Origin: JACKJK01 sp046159835
Lineage (GTDB): Bacteria; Pseudomonadota; Alphaproteobacteria; Rhizobiales; Tepidamorphaceae
Direction: 5' to 3'
Assembly: GCF_046159835.1 (NCBI RefSeq)
Contig: NZ_JBJXCY010000002.1
Location: 1,313,159 to 1,377,158 of the forward strand
DNA: 64,000 bases
Shown here: in pieces, positions 10,350 to 18,869 of the stretch
How the letters are laid out: every line of letters starts with the position of its first letter
Position numbering within the stretch: position 1 is the first letter of the stretch
Made by a program: the position numbers and the translations under genes
Notes under the pieces: generated by a model
What the model was told of the DNA's origin: nothing
What the model saw: only the letters and a program-made list of their open reading frames with translations
The model's database searches: none

Positions 10350-11318
10350 ATGGCGGACAAGACGCTCACCTTCGAAGACAACCGGCTGGCAAGCGCACTT
10401 TTCGGCCAGTTCGACGAACATCTCGCACTGCTGGAACAGAAGCTGGACGTGGAAGCCAGTGCACGTGGCAACCACGTCTCGCTGACCGGCAGCGCGGAGG
10501 CCTGCGCCAACGCAGCCGAAGTCCTGGAATCGCTCTACTCGCGCCTGCGCAAGGGCGAGCACATCGCGCTCGCCGATGTGGACGGCGCCATCCGCGTTGC
10601 CTCGCGCAGCGGCATCGACCAGAAGCCGCTGCCGGGCTTGTCCGGGCTGGCGCAGGTGACGACGCGCCGGCGCACGGTCACCGCGCGCTCGGCAAACCAG
10701 GACGCCTATATCCGCCAGCTGGAAGACAACGACCTCGTCTTCGGCGTTGGCCCGGCTGGCACCGGCAAGACCTATATCGCGGTCGCCTATGCCGCAGCCC
10801 TGCTGGAACGCGGTGCGGTGGACCGGCTGATCCTGTCGCGGCCTGCGGTTGAAGCCGGCGAACGCCTCGGCTTCCTGCCCGGCGACATGAAGGAAAAGGT
10901 CGATCCATACCTGCGCCCGCTCTACGACGCGCTCTATGACGTGATGACGCCCGAGCGCGTCGAGCGCGGCATCGCCAATCAGGTCATCGAGATTGCGCCG
11001 CTCGCCTTCATGCGCGGCCGCACGCTGGCCCATGCCGCGGTGATTCTCGACGAGGCGCAGAACTGCACCACCATGCAGATGAAGATGTTCCTGACCCGGC
11101 TCGGCGAAGGCTCCAAGATGATCGTCACCGGCGACCCGAGCCAGATCGACCTGCCCGACGGCCAGCGCTCCGGCCTGCCGGAAGCCGTGTCGCTGCTGGA
11201 AGGCGTGGAAAGCGTCGGCCAGACCCGCTTCACCGCGCAGGATGTCGTGCGCCACCCGCTAGTCCAGCGCATCGTCGATGCCTACGAGCGCCACAGCCAG
11301 ACTGGCATGAAGTCGTGA
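10350..11318 (+). CDS. phoH: PhoH-family ATPase (YbeZ)
   Basis: This 322-residue P-loop protein has a Walker A GPAGTGKTY (about residue 134) and a Walker B ending VILDEAQN (about 231). Family members are RNA-linked ATPases, usually encoded next to ybeY, and are thought to help 16S rRNA processing or RNA quality control. ATG 10350 follows a GAAAGAGGCGC stretch. Its stop overlaps the ybeY start (GTGA), indicating translational coupling. Confidence 0.93.
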   Translation: MADKTLTFEDNRLASALFGQFDEHLALLEQKLDVEASARGNHVSLTGSAEACANAAEVLESLYSRLRKGEHIALADVDGAIRVASRSGIDQKPLPGLSGLAQVTTRRRTVTARSANQDAYIRQLEDNDLVFGVGPAGTGKTYIAVAYAAALLERGAVDRLILSRPAVEAGERLGFLPGDMKEKVDPYLRPLYDALYDVMTPERVERGIANQVIEIAPLAFMRGRTLAHAAVILDEAQNCTTMQMKMFLTRLGEGSKMIVTGDPSQIDLPDGQRSGLPEAVSLLEGVESVGQTRFTAQDVVRHPLVQRIVDAYERHSQTGMKS

Positions 11319-11803
11319 CCGGGCAGACCGGCCTTACCGTGGACGTGGTGATGGAAGGCGGCGACTGGGACGGGCTGCTCTCGGACGACGACATATCCGC
11401 CGCCGCTGCGGCGGTGGCCAACCGGCTTGAATGCAGCGGCGAACTGGCGCTGGCGCTTGGCGACGATGCCATGCTGCGCAAGCTCAATGCCGATTTTCGC
11501 GGCAAGGACGAACCGACCAACGTGTTGTCCTTTCCCTCCGGCGAAGAGGGGTTCCTCGGCGACATCGCGATTTCGGCGGAAACGCTGGCTCGCGAGGCTG
11601 CCGAACAGGCCAAGCAGCCGCGTCATCATGCTGTCCATCTTCTGGTGCATGGAATTCTTCACCTATTGGACTATGATCACGACACGAATGAGCGCGCCGA
11701 GGAGATGGAAGCGCTCGAACGGCTGATCCTTGAAAACCTGGGTATCGCCGATCCATATGCGGACGAGCCGCTGGCCGTAGAGGCCGGGCACGACGCGACG
11801 TAG
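11315..11803 (+). CDS. ybeY: Endoribonuclease YbeY
   Basis: YbeY is a zinc-dependent RNase needed for 16S rRNA 3' maturation and ribosome quality control. The 162-residue protein carries the metal motif HGILHLLDYDH (about residues 111-121; H3xH5xH pattern). It starts with GTG 11315, overlapping the phoH stop by four bases; no internal ATG would preserve the N-terminal domain. corC follows after 11 bases, completing the widely conserved phoH-ybeY-corC-lnt order. Confidence 0.95.
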   Translation: MTGQTGLTVDVVMEGGDWDGLLSDDDISAAAAAVANRLECSGELALALGDDAMLRKLNADFRGKDEPTNVLSFPSGEEGFLGDIAISAETLAREAAEQAKQPRHHAVHLLVHGILHLLDYDHDTNERAEEMEALERLILENLGIADPYADEPLAVEAGHDAT

Positions 11804-11814
11804 CATCAAGGGCA

Positions 11815-12882
11815 ATGACACACAGCGACAAGATCGTGGAATCGTCGGGCGCGGACGCCGGTGGTTCCGAAGCGAAACCGGCATCGTCCGCGAACCTTCC
11901 CGTAGTCTACGCTCCCAAGCGGCGGCGGTTCTTCGTCGACTGGCTGAAGAACCTGCTCGGCGTCGGCGGGCAGGACAACGTGCGCGCCTCGATCTCCGAT
12001 GCGCTCGAAGCCGACGACACGGGCACGGACTTTCTCACCGCCGAAGAGCGGCTGATGCTGCGCAACGTGCTGGAACTGCGCGAACTGCGCGTCGATGACG
12101 TCATGGTGCCACGCGCCGACATCGTCTCCGTCGACATCGAGAGCAAGCTGGGCGAGGTGCTGACCGTCTTCCAGGAGGCCGGCCATTCGCGCCTGCCTGT
12201 CGTGCGCGAGACGCTCGACGAGCCGGTGGGCTTCGTCCACATCAAGGACGTTCTCGCCCAGATGACGCGCGAGGCCATGGGCCGGCGCAAGGGCGGCAAG
12301 ATCACCTCGGCCGAAAGCAGCCAGATCGACCTGTCCAAGGTGCGCCTCGACAAAACCTTGTCGAGTGCCAAGCTGACGCGCGAAGTTCTCTTCGTACCGC
12401 CCTCCATGCCGGCCGGCGACCTGCTCGCCAAAATGCAGGCGACGCGCCTGCACATGGCGGTTGTCGTCGACGAGTACGGCGGCACGGACGGGCTGGCGAC
12501 CATCGAGGACCTGGTCGAGGAAATCGTCGGCGACATCGAGGACGAGCACGACGATGCCAACGGTCCGATGCTGGTGCCGACGGGCGATGGCGTGTTCGCA
12601 GCCGATGCCCGCATGCCGCTTGACGAGCTGCAGGAAGCCATTGGCGCCGACCTCGCCTTTTCGGAAGATTTGCTGGAAGAGGTGGACACGCTGGGCGGTC
12701 TCGTGTTCTCCCAGCTTGGCCGGGTTCCGGTCCGCGGCGAACTCGTAGGTATCGGGGGAGACTACGAGATCGAGGTGATCGAGGCCGACCCGCGCCGCAT
12801 CAAGCGGGTGCGGATCCAGAAGCGCAAGACGGCGGAAGCCCGCCGCAAGCAAACGTCGCAGGGCGCAGCCGCTGCGGAGTGA
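11815..12882 (+). CDS. corC: CorC/HlyC-family CBS-domain protein (TlyC-like)
   Basis: This 355-residue cytoplasmic protein has two CBS domains (starting near VDDVMVPRADIVSVD, about residue 93, and VVDEYGGTDGLATIEDL, about 216) and a C-terminal CorC_HlyC transporter-associated domain (about 265-345). CBS pairs bind adenosyl ligands; relatives are tied to Mg2+/Co2+ efflux or haemolysin annotations, but the molecular role is unclear. It lacks the membrane DUF21 domain of full transporters. lnt follows after 59 bases. Confidence 0.88.
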   Translation: MTHSDKIVESSGADAGGSEAKPASSANLPVVYAPKRRRFFVDWLKNLLGVGGQDNVRASISDALEADDTGTDFLTAEERLMLRNVLELRELRVDDVMVPRADIVSVDIESKLGEVLTVFQEAGHSRLPVVRETLDEPVGFVHIKDVLAQMTREAMGRRKGGKITSAESSQIDLSKVRLDKTLSSAKLTREVLFVPPSMPAGDLLAKMQATRLHMAVVVDEYGGTDGLATIEDLVEEIVGDIEDEHDDANGPMLVPTGDGVFAADARMPLDELQEAIGADLAFSEDLLEEVDTLGGLVFSQLGRVPVRGELVGIGGDYEIEVIEADPRRIKRVRIQKRKTAEARRKQTSQGAAAAE

Positions 12883-12941
12883 CCGGACCGTAAGGCGCGC
12901 GTGAAACGCGCCGGCGGCCGGTAACCGGGGGAATACGGGAT

Positions 12942-14543
12942 ATGCTGCAAGCCCTTGCGCAGGGTGTGATGCTGCAGTGGGGCTGGCGCCGCGTGCTGCT
13001 GGCCATGCTTGCGGGCGGGTCTTCGGCGCTTGCCATGCCGCCCTTCGGCTTCTTCCCGGTCCTGTTCTTCACCTTTCCCGTTTTCGTCTGGCTTCTCGAC
13101 GGGGCCATTTCCTCTGGCACGCACAAGCGCCGTGATGAACTGCTCACCGCATTCGCGGTCGGGTGGTGCTTCGGGTTCGGCTATTTCCTCACCTCGCTGT
13201 GGTGGATCGGCAATGCGCTGCTGGTCGATGCGGAAACCTTCGGCTGGCTGGTCCCCTTCGCCACGACGCTGCTTCCCGCCGGCCTTGCGCTCTTCACCGG
13301 TCTCGGCGCGCTCATCGCCCGCGCCATGTGGCGGCCGGGCCCGTTCCGCGTCTTTGCCTTCGCAGCCGGCCTCGGGTTCGCCGAGCTGCTGCGCGGTTAC
13401 ATCTTCACCGGCTTTCCCTGGAATGCCTACGGCTACGCGCTGGCCTCCAACGACGCGACCATGCAGATCGCCAGTCTCGTCGGGCTGCACGGCATGACGG
13501 CGCTGGCGCTCTTCATCTTCGCAAGCCCCGCGGCCCTCGGCCTGTCCGATGCCGGGCACGTGCGCGGGCGCATCGCCGTGCCGGCAATCGCGCTGGCGCT
13601 TCTGGTCGTGAGCTTTGCCTACGGCGGGTATCGTCTGTCGCTCGGTGAACCGCAACCGCTGGATGCACGTATACGCATTGTACAACCGAGTATCCCTCAG
13701 GATCAGAAGTTCGATCCCGAGCTTGCGTCCAGGCATTTGTCAGCGTTGATGACACTGAGCGACATAGCAACCTCACCTGAGTCCAGCGGCGTCTCCGATT
13801 TCGCCGCGGTGGTGTGGCCCGAATCTGCGCTTCCGTTCTACCTGAGCGACGAGCCTGCGGGAAAAGCCGCGCTTGCAGCCCTGATTCCCGAAAGCACGCT
13901 CCTCGTCACCGGTCTGCAGCGCTACGAGCAGGACCCGGATGCCGACGACGGCTACCGCAACTACAATTCCATCGGTGCGATCGATGCGTCCGGCGAGATG
14001 ATCGCCGTCTACGACAAGACCCATCTCGTGCCGTTCGGGGAATACCTGCCGATGCAGTCCATCATGGAGGCGATCGGCTTCCGGCAACTGACCCAGATGC
14101 CGGGCGGTTTTGACGTCGGCGCACAGAGGCAGCCGATTTCCGTCGGCAACCTGCCCGCCTTCCTGCCGCTGATCTGCTACGAGGCGATTTTTCCCGGAAT
14201 TGTCGCGCGAAGCGCACCGCGCGCCGCATTTCTGCTCAACGTGACGAACGATGCTTGGTATGGTGACACTCCGGGGCCGCGACAGCACCTGCTGCAGGCC
14301 CGGTTGAGGGCCGTGGAGGAAGGACTCCCCTTGGTCCGGGCGGCCAATAACGGTATTTCCGCGCTGGTGGATGCGCGCGGCCGGATCGTCGCATCTCTCC
14401 CGCTGAACGCGCGCAACGTGATTGACGGCAATGTGCCCGGCGCCATGCCGGAAACGCTGTTTGTTAGACTGGGCGTGTGGCCGGCGGTTTTCATCTTGGT
14501 CTTGCTGTTTGGCGCAGGACTGTTCTGGCGCCAGGGCAAGTAA
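12942..14543 (+). CDS. lnt: Apolipoprotein N-acyltransferase Lnt
   Basis: Lnt adds the third acyl chain to the N-terminal cysteine of lipoproteins in the inner membrane. The 533-residue protein has an N-terminal multi-span region (to about residue 220) and a periplasmic nitrilase-like domain. The catalytic triad is visible: Glu in WPESALP (about 293), Lys in YDKTHLVPFGEYLP (about 357) and Cys in LICYEAIFP (about 410). A last hydrophobic helix closes the protein. It ends the phoH-ybeY-corC-lnt run; an AT-richer regulatory gap follows. Confidence 0.96.
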   Translation: MLQALAQGVMLQWGWRRVLLAMLAGGSSALAMPPFGFFPVLFFTFPVFVWLLDGAISSGTHKRRDELLTAFAVGWCFGFGYFLTSLWWIGNALLVDAETFGWLVPFATTLLPAGLALFTGLGALIARAMWRPGPFRVFAFAAGLGFAELLRGYIFTGFPWNAYGYALASNDATMQIASLVGLHGMTALALFIFASPAALGLSDAGHVRGRIAVPAIALALLVVSFAYGGYRLSLGEPQPLDARIRIVQPSIPQDQKFDPELASRHLSALMTLSDIATSPESSGVSDFAAVVWPESALPFYLSDEPAGKAALAALIPESTLLVTGLQRYEQDPDADDGYRNYNSIGAIDASGEMIAVYDKTHLVPFGEYLPMQSIMEAIGFRQLTQMPGGFDVGAQRQPISVGNLPAFLPLICYEAIFPGIVARSAPRAAFLLNVTNDAWYGDTPGPRQHLLQARLRAVEEGLPLVRAANNGISALVDARGRIVASLPLNARNVIDGNVPGAMPETLFVRLGVWPAVFILVLLFGAGLFWRQGK

Positions 14544-14648
14544 CGTAGTGCGTAAAACCTTAACATGATCTGCTGTGTGAAATTTCCAGAAAGTTGCTGA
14601 AATCGTTGGGATATTTCGATAATCTGGAACGGTTTCGGTAGCGAAATT

Positions 14649-14689
14649 AGGTTAGCATACAACGAATACGCGAACTAACCTTGCGTTAG
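14649..14689. promoter_or_regulatory. Inverted repeats upstream of the XRE regulator, candidate operator
   Basis: AGGTTAG (14649-14655) and CTAACCT (14675-14681) form an inverted repeat with a 19-base gap. A second, tighter repeat, CTAAC (14675-14679)/GTTAG (14685-14689), shares the right arm. The region is AT-rich compared with its surroundings and lies 45-85 bases before the regulator's ATG, so autoregulation is possible. CTAACC-type halves with TTAG nine bases on also resemble a degenerate CtrA box. Binding partner is unknown. Confidence 0.4.
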
Positions 14690-14733
14690 AATTGCGGGGA
14701 TTGAGTTAAGATTTGAACGGGGACTTGAAGACC

Positions 14734-15138
14734 ATGACTGGCAAGAAGCCGCATCCGGTCGACACGCATGTCGGAGGCCGTGTCCGCATGCGCCGCATGC
14801 TTGTCGGCATGAGCCAGGAAAAACTGGGCGATCGTCTCGGTCTGACGTTCCAGCAGGTTCAGAAATACGAAAAGGGCACGAACCGGATCGGCGCCAGCCG
14901 CCTGTTCGAGATCTCGCGCATCCTCGAGGTGCCGGTCTCCTTTTTCTATGACGGGCTGACATCGGCAGAGGCGCCGGCCGCCGGATTTGCCGAAAGCGGC
15001 CAGGCGAGTTTCGATTCCGAGGCCATGACCAGCACCGACGGCATCGCGCTCAACCGGGCGTTCTTCCGCATCAAGGACACCACGATGCGCAAGCGCATTA
15101 TCGACATGGTGAAAGCCGCCGCCGACATGTCCGAGTGA
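14734..15138 (+). CDS. XRE/Cro-CI family transcriptional regulator
   Basis: This 134-residue DNA-binding protein has an N-terminal helix-turn-helix: MRRMLVGMSQEKLGDRLGL followed by TFQQVQKYEKGTNRI (about residues 20-55), a classic HTH_3. The C-terminal half is a short, less conserved helical tail. ATG 14734 was preferred over TTG 14713. A regulator of this type between lnt and metK is a conserved arrangement in Rhizobiales; the target genes are not known from sequence. The repeats just upstream may be its own operator. Confidence 0.9.
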   Translation: MTGKKPHPVDTHVGGRVRMRRMLVGMSQEKLGDRLGLTFQQVQKYEKGTNRIGASRLFEISRILEVPVSFFYDGLTSAEAPAAGFAESGQASFDSEAMTSTDGIALNRAFFRIKDTTMRKRIIDMVKAAADMSE

Positions 15139-15182
15139 CGTGCCGCAGGCCAATTCCAAACTCACATCGCGTGAAGGCAGGC

Positions 15183-15199
15183 GCGGGTGTTTCACCCGC
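15183..15199 (+). other. Hairpin in the gap between the XRE gene and metK
   Basis: GCGGGTG (15183-15189) and CACCCGC (15193-15199) form a perfect 7-bp stem with a TTT loop. There is no T-run after it, so it is not a classical terminator. The 196-base gap (15139-15334) otherwise shows a possible -35 TTGACT (15218-15223) but no good -10. I could not match it to a known SAM riboswitch class by eye. Confidence 0.35.
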
Positions 15200-15334
15200 T
15201 GCGCGCATGGCAATCGCTTGACTGCACTGTCACGCGCTGCCAAAACGCGCGAACTTTTCCCGATCATGACCGGGTAACGAACCATTGACCGCGCCAGAAG
15301 GGGCTTTTCCGGCAGTGGCAGGACGGGGGTACGC

Positions 15335-16561
15335 GTGGCACGCTCGAATTTCATCTTCACCAGTGAGTCGGTTTCCGAGGGACACCCGGACAAGGTCTGT
15401 GACCGGATTTCCGACGAGGTCGTCGATCTCTTCTTCCGCGAAGCAGGCAGCGCCGGAATGCCGGCATCGCAGGTGCGTGTCGCCTGCGAGACGCTCGCCA
15501 CAACCAACCGCGTGGTGATTGCCGGCGAAGTGCGCGGGCCCGACGGCCTGTGCCACGAGCAGGACGACGGCGAGATCAGCGTCAACACCGACAAGATCGT
15601 CGGCGTCACCCGCGAGGCGATCAAGTCCATCGGCTACGACCAGAAGGGCTTCAGCTGGAGGGATTGCCAGATCGAAGTGCTGCTGCACGGCCAGTCCGCG
15701 CACATCGCGCAGGGCGTGGACGAAGCCGGCAACAAGGACACCGGCGCCGGCGACCAGGGCATCATGTTCGGTTACGCCTGCCGCGAAACGCCGGAATACA
15801 TGCCTGCCCCGATCTACTACGCCCACCGCATCCTCGCCGAGATGGCCGAGGCTCGCCACGCGGGCAAGGAGCCGGTTCTCGGCCCCGACGCCAAGTCGCA
15901 GGTGTCGGTCGCCTACGAGAACGGCAAGCCGGTCCGCGCCACGCAGATCGTCGTCTCCACCCAGCACATGGAAGAGGGCCTGTCCTCGCAGGATATCCGC
16001 AAGATCGTCGCGCCCTACGTGCTCAGCGCCCTGCCCGACGGCTGGGTCAACGACGACACCGCCTGGCACATCAACCCGACCGGTGCGTTCGTGATCGGCG
16101 GCCCGGACGGTGACGCCGGCCTGACCGGTCGCAAGATCATCGTCGACACCTATGGCGGTGCCGCCCCGCACGGCGGCGGCGCGTTCTCCGGCAAGGACCC
16201 GACCAAGGTCGACCGGTCCGCAGCCTATGCCGCGCGCTACGTCGCCAAGAACATCGTTGCCGCCGAACTGGCCGAGCGCTGCACCATCCAGCTCTCCTAC
16301 GCCATCGGCGTTGCCGAGCCGCTGTCGATCTATGTCGACACCGACGGCACCGGCAAGATCTCGAATGCTGACCTCGAAAAGGCGATCCGCAAGACCATCG
16401 CCCTGACGCCGAGCCGCATCCGCGATCACCTGCAGCTCAACAAGGCGATCTACGCCCGCACGGCGGCCTACGGTCACTTCGGCCGCGTGCCGGAGCCCGA
16501 TGGCGGCTTCTCGTGGGAAGCGCTCGACCTCGTCGACGAACTGCGCGCCAACGCCAAGTAG
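15335..16561 (+). CDS. metK: S-adenosylmethionine synthase MetK
   Basis: MetK makes SAM from methionine and ATP. The 408-residue length is typical of the alphaproteobacterial form. Diagnostic segments are FTSESVSEGHPDKVCDRISD (residues 8-27), GAGDQGIMFGYA (ATP-binding) and GGGAFSGKDPTKVDRSAAY. The start is GTG 15335, required to give the conserved N-terminus MARSNFIFTSESV; a purine-rich GGACGGGGG precedes it. trmB begins 7 bases after the stop, and trmB uses SAM as methyl donor. Confidence 0.97.
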   Translation: MARSNFIFTSESVSEGHPDKVCDRISDEVVDLFFREAGSAGMPASQVRVACETLATTNRVVIAGEVRGPDGLCHEQDDGEISVNTDKIVGVTREAIKSIGYDQKGFSWRDCQIEVLLHGQSAHIAQGVDEAGNKDTGAGDQGIMFGYACRETPEYMPAPIYYAHRILAEMAEARHAGKEPVLGPDAKSQVSVAYENGKPVRATQIVVSTQHMEEGLSSQDIRKIVAPYVLSALPDGWVNDDTAWHINPTGAFVIGGPDGDAGLTGRKIIVDTYGGAAPHGGGAFSGKDPTKVDRSAAYAARYVAKNIVAAELAERCTIQLSYAIGVAEPLSIYVDTDGTGKISNADLEKAIRKTIALTPSRIRDHLQLNKAIYARTAAYGHFGRVPEPDGGFSWEALDLVDELRANAK

Positions 16562-16568
16562 GCTCGCC

Positions 16569-17258
16569 ATGGCGCAGGAAGGCCTGGCCAAGCGGCTGCA
16601 CGGCCGGCGCAAGGGCCACGCGCTGAAGGCACGGCAGGGGCGGCTCATGGAGCAGTTGCTGCCGCGCATCGCCGTGGAGGTCGAGCAACCGGCACCCGCC
16701 CGGCTCGCGGACCTCTTCGAGACCGCGCCCGACCGGCTGATCCTCGAAATCGGCTTCGGCGGCGGCGAGCATCTGGCCGAAGGCGCGGCAAGCAACCCGC
16801 AAACCGGGTTCATCGGCGCGGAAGCCTTCATCAACGGTGTCGCCAAGCTGCTGAGCGAAGTGGACACGCGCGAACTGACGAATGTCCGCGTGCATTTCGG
16901 CGATGCCCATGACCTGCTCGAATGGCTGCCGGACGCCTGCCTCGATCGCGCCGACCTGCTCTACCTCGATCCCTGGCGCAAGCGCCGTCACTGGAAGCGC
17001 CGGTTCATCTCGCACGAGACGCTGGCCGAGCTCGCCCGCGTCATCAGGCCGGGCGGCGAACTGCGCTTCGCCTCCGACTGGCCCGACTACCTGACATGGA
17101 CCCTGATGCACCTCCGGCCCCGCACCGATTTCGCGTGGACCGCGCAGGTCGCCGACGATTGGCGAAAGCCGTGGGACGGATGGACGCGCACCCGCTACGA
17201 GGCAAAGGCCTACCGTGAGGGCCGCGTCCCCTCCTATCTGACCTTTACCCGAACCTAG
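16569..17258 (+). CDS. trmB: tRNA (guanine-N7)-methyltransferase TrmB
   Basis: TrmB methylates G46 in the tRNA variable loop. The 229-residue protein has the SAM loop LILEIGFGGGEHL (about residue 57), the acidic EAFINGVAKLL step, and the family signature LDPWRKRRHWKRRFIS (about 135). ATG 16569 is seven bases past metK and gives a normal N-terminus. Its stop codon overlaps the stop of the convergent methyltransferase gene. Confidence 0.95.
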   Translation: MAQEGLAKRLHGRRKGHALKARQGRLMEQLLPRIAVEVEQPAPARLADLFETAPDRLILEIGFGGGEHLAEGAASNPQTGFIGAEAFINGVAKLLSEVDTRELTNVRVHFGDAHDLLEWLPDACLDRADLLYLDPWRKRRHWKRRFISHETLAELARVIRPGGELRFASDWPDYLTWTLMHLRPRTDFAWTAQVADDWRKPWDGWTRTRYEAKAYREGRVPSYLTFTRT

Positions 17259-17968
17259 TCCGCGTCGTGCGCCGCCATCTGTGCGGAATAGACCGCGAAG
17301 ATGCCGCTCGAGAAATGAACCTGAGGCGCTTCGAAGCCGGCTTCGCGCAGCCAGTCGAGCTGCGCCGAGAGCGGCGCGCACTGGTCGTGCGCCATGCGCT
17401 TTCGCGCCGAGACAAGCTCGTCCTCGCTGCCGCCGGCGCGCCGCACGTCATCTTCCCAGCCCTTGAGCACGTCATTCATGGTGGCGGGCGGTTCGGGTGC
17501 GACCTGCTCGGCATTGACGAAGATACCGCCGGGCCTCAGCGCCAGCGCGATGCGGGCAAACAGCGCCGCCTTGTCGGCATCGCCCAGGTGATGGATCGAC
17601 AGCGCGGAGAGGAACGCGTCCTGCCGGTCGGGCAGGGGGTGGTCGGCATAGTCCTCGACGCGGAACGACGCGGTGGCGCGAAGCCGCGCGAATCGTGCGC
17701 GCGCCTCGTCGATCATTGCCCCGGCAACGTCGATCAGGGTGAAGCGCGCGTCGGGGCGAACATGCGAAACGAGTGCCGCCAGCAGCCCGGTGCCTGCGCC
17801 GAGGTCGGTGACGCGCGGCGCTTCGCCGTCGGGCATGGCGGCCACGCAGGCGGATACCGCCGCGCCGTAAAAGGCGTCGAAACACGGCACCAGCCGCTTG
17901 CGTGAGGCGTCATAGGAGGCGGCGACTGCGTCGAACGCCTGGCTGATATCGGTGCTCTCGCGGGACAT
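17255..17968 (-). CDS. Class I SAM-dependent methyltransferase, unknown substrate
   Basis: This 237-residue protein has the SAM-binding glycine loop VTDLGAGTGLLAAL (about residue 51), a post-II LIDVAGAMIDEAR acidic segment and ALSIHHLGDADKAALF at motif IV. It belongs to the Methyltransf_25/12 type of small-molecule methyltransferases. ATG at 17968 is preferred over TTG 17974. It converges on trmB with the two stop codons overlapping, and shares an upstream gap with the rimP operon in divergent orientation. The substrate cannot be inferred. Confidence 0.85.
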   Translation of the reverse strand: MSRESTDISQAFDAVAASYDASRKRLVPCFDAFYGAAVSACVAAMPDGEAPRVTDLGAGTGLLAALVSHVRPDARFTLIDVAGAMIDEARARFARLRATASFRVEDYADHPLPDRQDAFLSALSIHHLGDADKAALFARIALALRPGGIFVNAEQVAPEPPATMNDVLKGWEDDVRRAGGSEDELVSARKRMAHDQCAPLSAQLDWLREAGFEAPQVHFSSGIFAVYSAQMAAHDAD

Positions 17969-17994
17969 GGGCAACGGGACCTTCCGTGATGCCG

Positions 17995-18023
17995 CTTGCT
18001 TGTGCGGCGCGATCGACTATATT
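17995..18023 (+). promoter_or_regulatory. Candidate promoter of the rimP-nusA-infB operon
   Basis: A -35-like CTTGCT (17995-18000) and a -10-like TATATT (18018-18023) are spaced by 17 bases, 125 bases before rimP. CTTG-type -35 boxes are usual for the alphaproteobacterial housekeeping sigma factor. The position just ahead of the leader hairpins supports the assignment. Confidence 0.55.
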
Positions 18024-18054
18024 GCAGCCTATTCCAAGCTCAATCAGAAGACTG

Positions 18055-18120
18055 ATGAGGTGGGTCCCGCGCCGGGGCCCGCGCCAAACCCTTTTGGTCA
18101 TTCGAGCTTGAACCAAACGA
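18055..18120 (+). ncRNA. Candidate rimP-leader attenuator RNA
   Basis: A 9-bp GC-rich hairpin (18060-18068 with 18074-18082, loop GCGCC, two G-U pairs) is followed by CCAAA (18084-18088), TTTTGG (18092-18097) and ACCAAA (18112-18117). The TTTGG arm can pair with the upstream CCAAA or, as TTTGGT, with the downstream ACCAAA, so two mutually exclusive stems exist. A rimP-leader RNA upstream of rimP-nusA-infB is described in alphaproteobacteria. The match here is by position and architecture, not by a covariance search. Confidence 0.5.
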
Positions 18121-18147
18121 ATTGAGGGCACGGCCCGAACGGACGAG

Positions 18148-18774
18148 ATGAAAGACAGCAGCGCAAACGACAACACCAAGGCTGGCGAGGAAAACGGCAT
18201 CGGCACGTTGAACGAGCCGCGAATCGTGACCGAGACCGGTCTCGACGCCCGCGTGGCCGCCATCGTCGCCCCGGTCATCACCGACCTGGGTTACCGGCTG
18301 GTGCGCGTTCGCATGTCCGGCCGTGACGGGCTGACCCTGCAGATCATGGCCGAGCGCCCCGACGGCGAGATGACGGTCGAGGACTGCGAAACCGTCAGCG
18401 AGGCCGTGTCGCCGGCGCTCGACGTCGAAGACCCGATCGACAAGGCCTACAACCTGGAAGTCTCCTCGCCGGGCATCGACCGCCCGCTCATGCGCCGCAG
18501 CGACTTCGCGCGCTGGGAAGGCCACGAGGCGAAGATCGAGATGAATGTCGGGATCGATGGCCGCCGTCGCTTTCGCGGCGATATTGGCGCCGTCGGCGAA
18601 GAGACCGTGGAACTGGTCACGGAAGAAGACGGCCAGCCGGCCAAGGTCGCGCTGCAATTCAACGATATCGACGAAGCGCGGCTGGTGCTGACCGACAGGC
18701 TGATCGACGCCGCGCTCGGGCGCTCCGGCGCGGATGCCGGCCCGACCGGGCGAAAGAATCCGCGCAAGCGGTAG
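18148..18774 (+). CDS. rimP: Ribosome maturation factor RimP
   Basis: RimP assists 30S subunit maturation. The 208-residue protein has the N-terminal domain with DLGYRLVRVRMSGRDGLTLQ (about residues 45-64) and VEDCETVSEAVSPALDVEDPI, then YNLEVSSPGIDRPL, the family signature, and an Sm-like C-terminal domain. A short basic tail (RKNPRKR) closes it. It is first gene of the transcription/translation operon; nusA follows after a 91-base gap that holds an 11-codon ORF. Confidence 0.95.
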   Translation: MKDSSANDNTKAGEENGIGTLNEPRIVTETGLDARVAAIVAPVITDLGYRLVRVRMSGRDGLTLQIMAERPDGEMTVEDCETVSEAVSPALDVEDPIDKAYNLEVSSPGIDRPLMRRSDFARWEGHEAKIEMNVGIDGRRRFRGDIGAVGEETVELVTEEDGQPAKVALQFNDIDEARLVLTDRLIDAALGRSGADAGPTGRKNPRKR

Positions 18775-18833
18775 GGACTGGAATTCCCGGCCGGCGCGAG
18801 ACAAGCCCCGGCCCCATTGAAGGAGAAGACGAC

Positions 18834-18869
18834 ATGGTTCTGGTGACACGCGACGGAGCGGCTCGATGA
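18834..18869 (+). CDS. 11-codon upstream ORF coupled to nusA
   Basis: ATG 18834 opens a frame MVLVTRDGAAR that stops at TGA 18867-18869, overlapping the nusA ATG (18866) as ATGA. A strong Shine-Dalgarno sequence, AAGGAG (18820-18825), is spaced correctly for this small ORF and is too far (about 40 bases) from nusA. Ribosomes probably load here and reach nusA by coupling. Whether the peptide itself matters is unknown. Confidence 0.45.
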   Translation: MVLVTRDGAAR

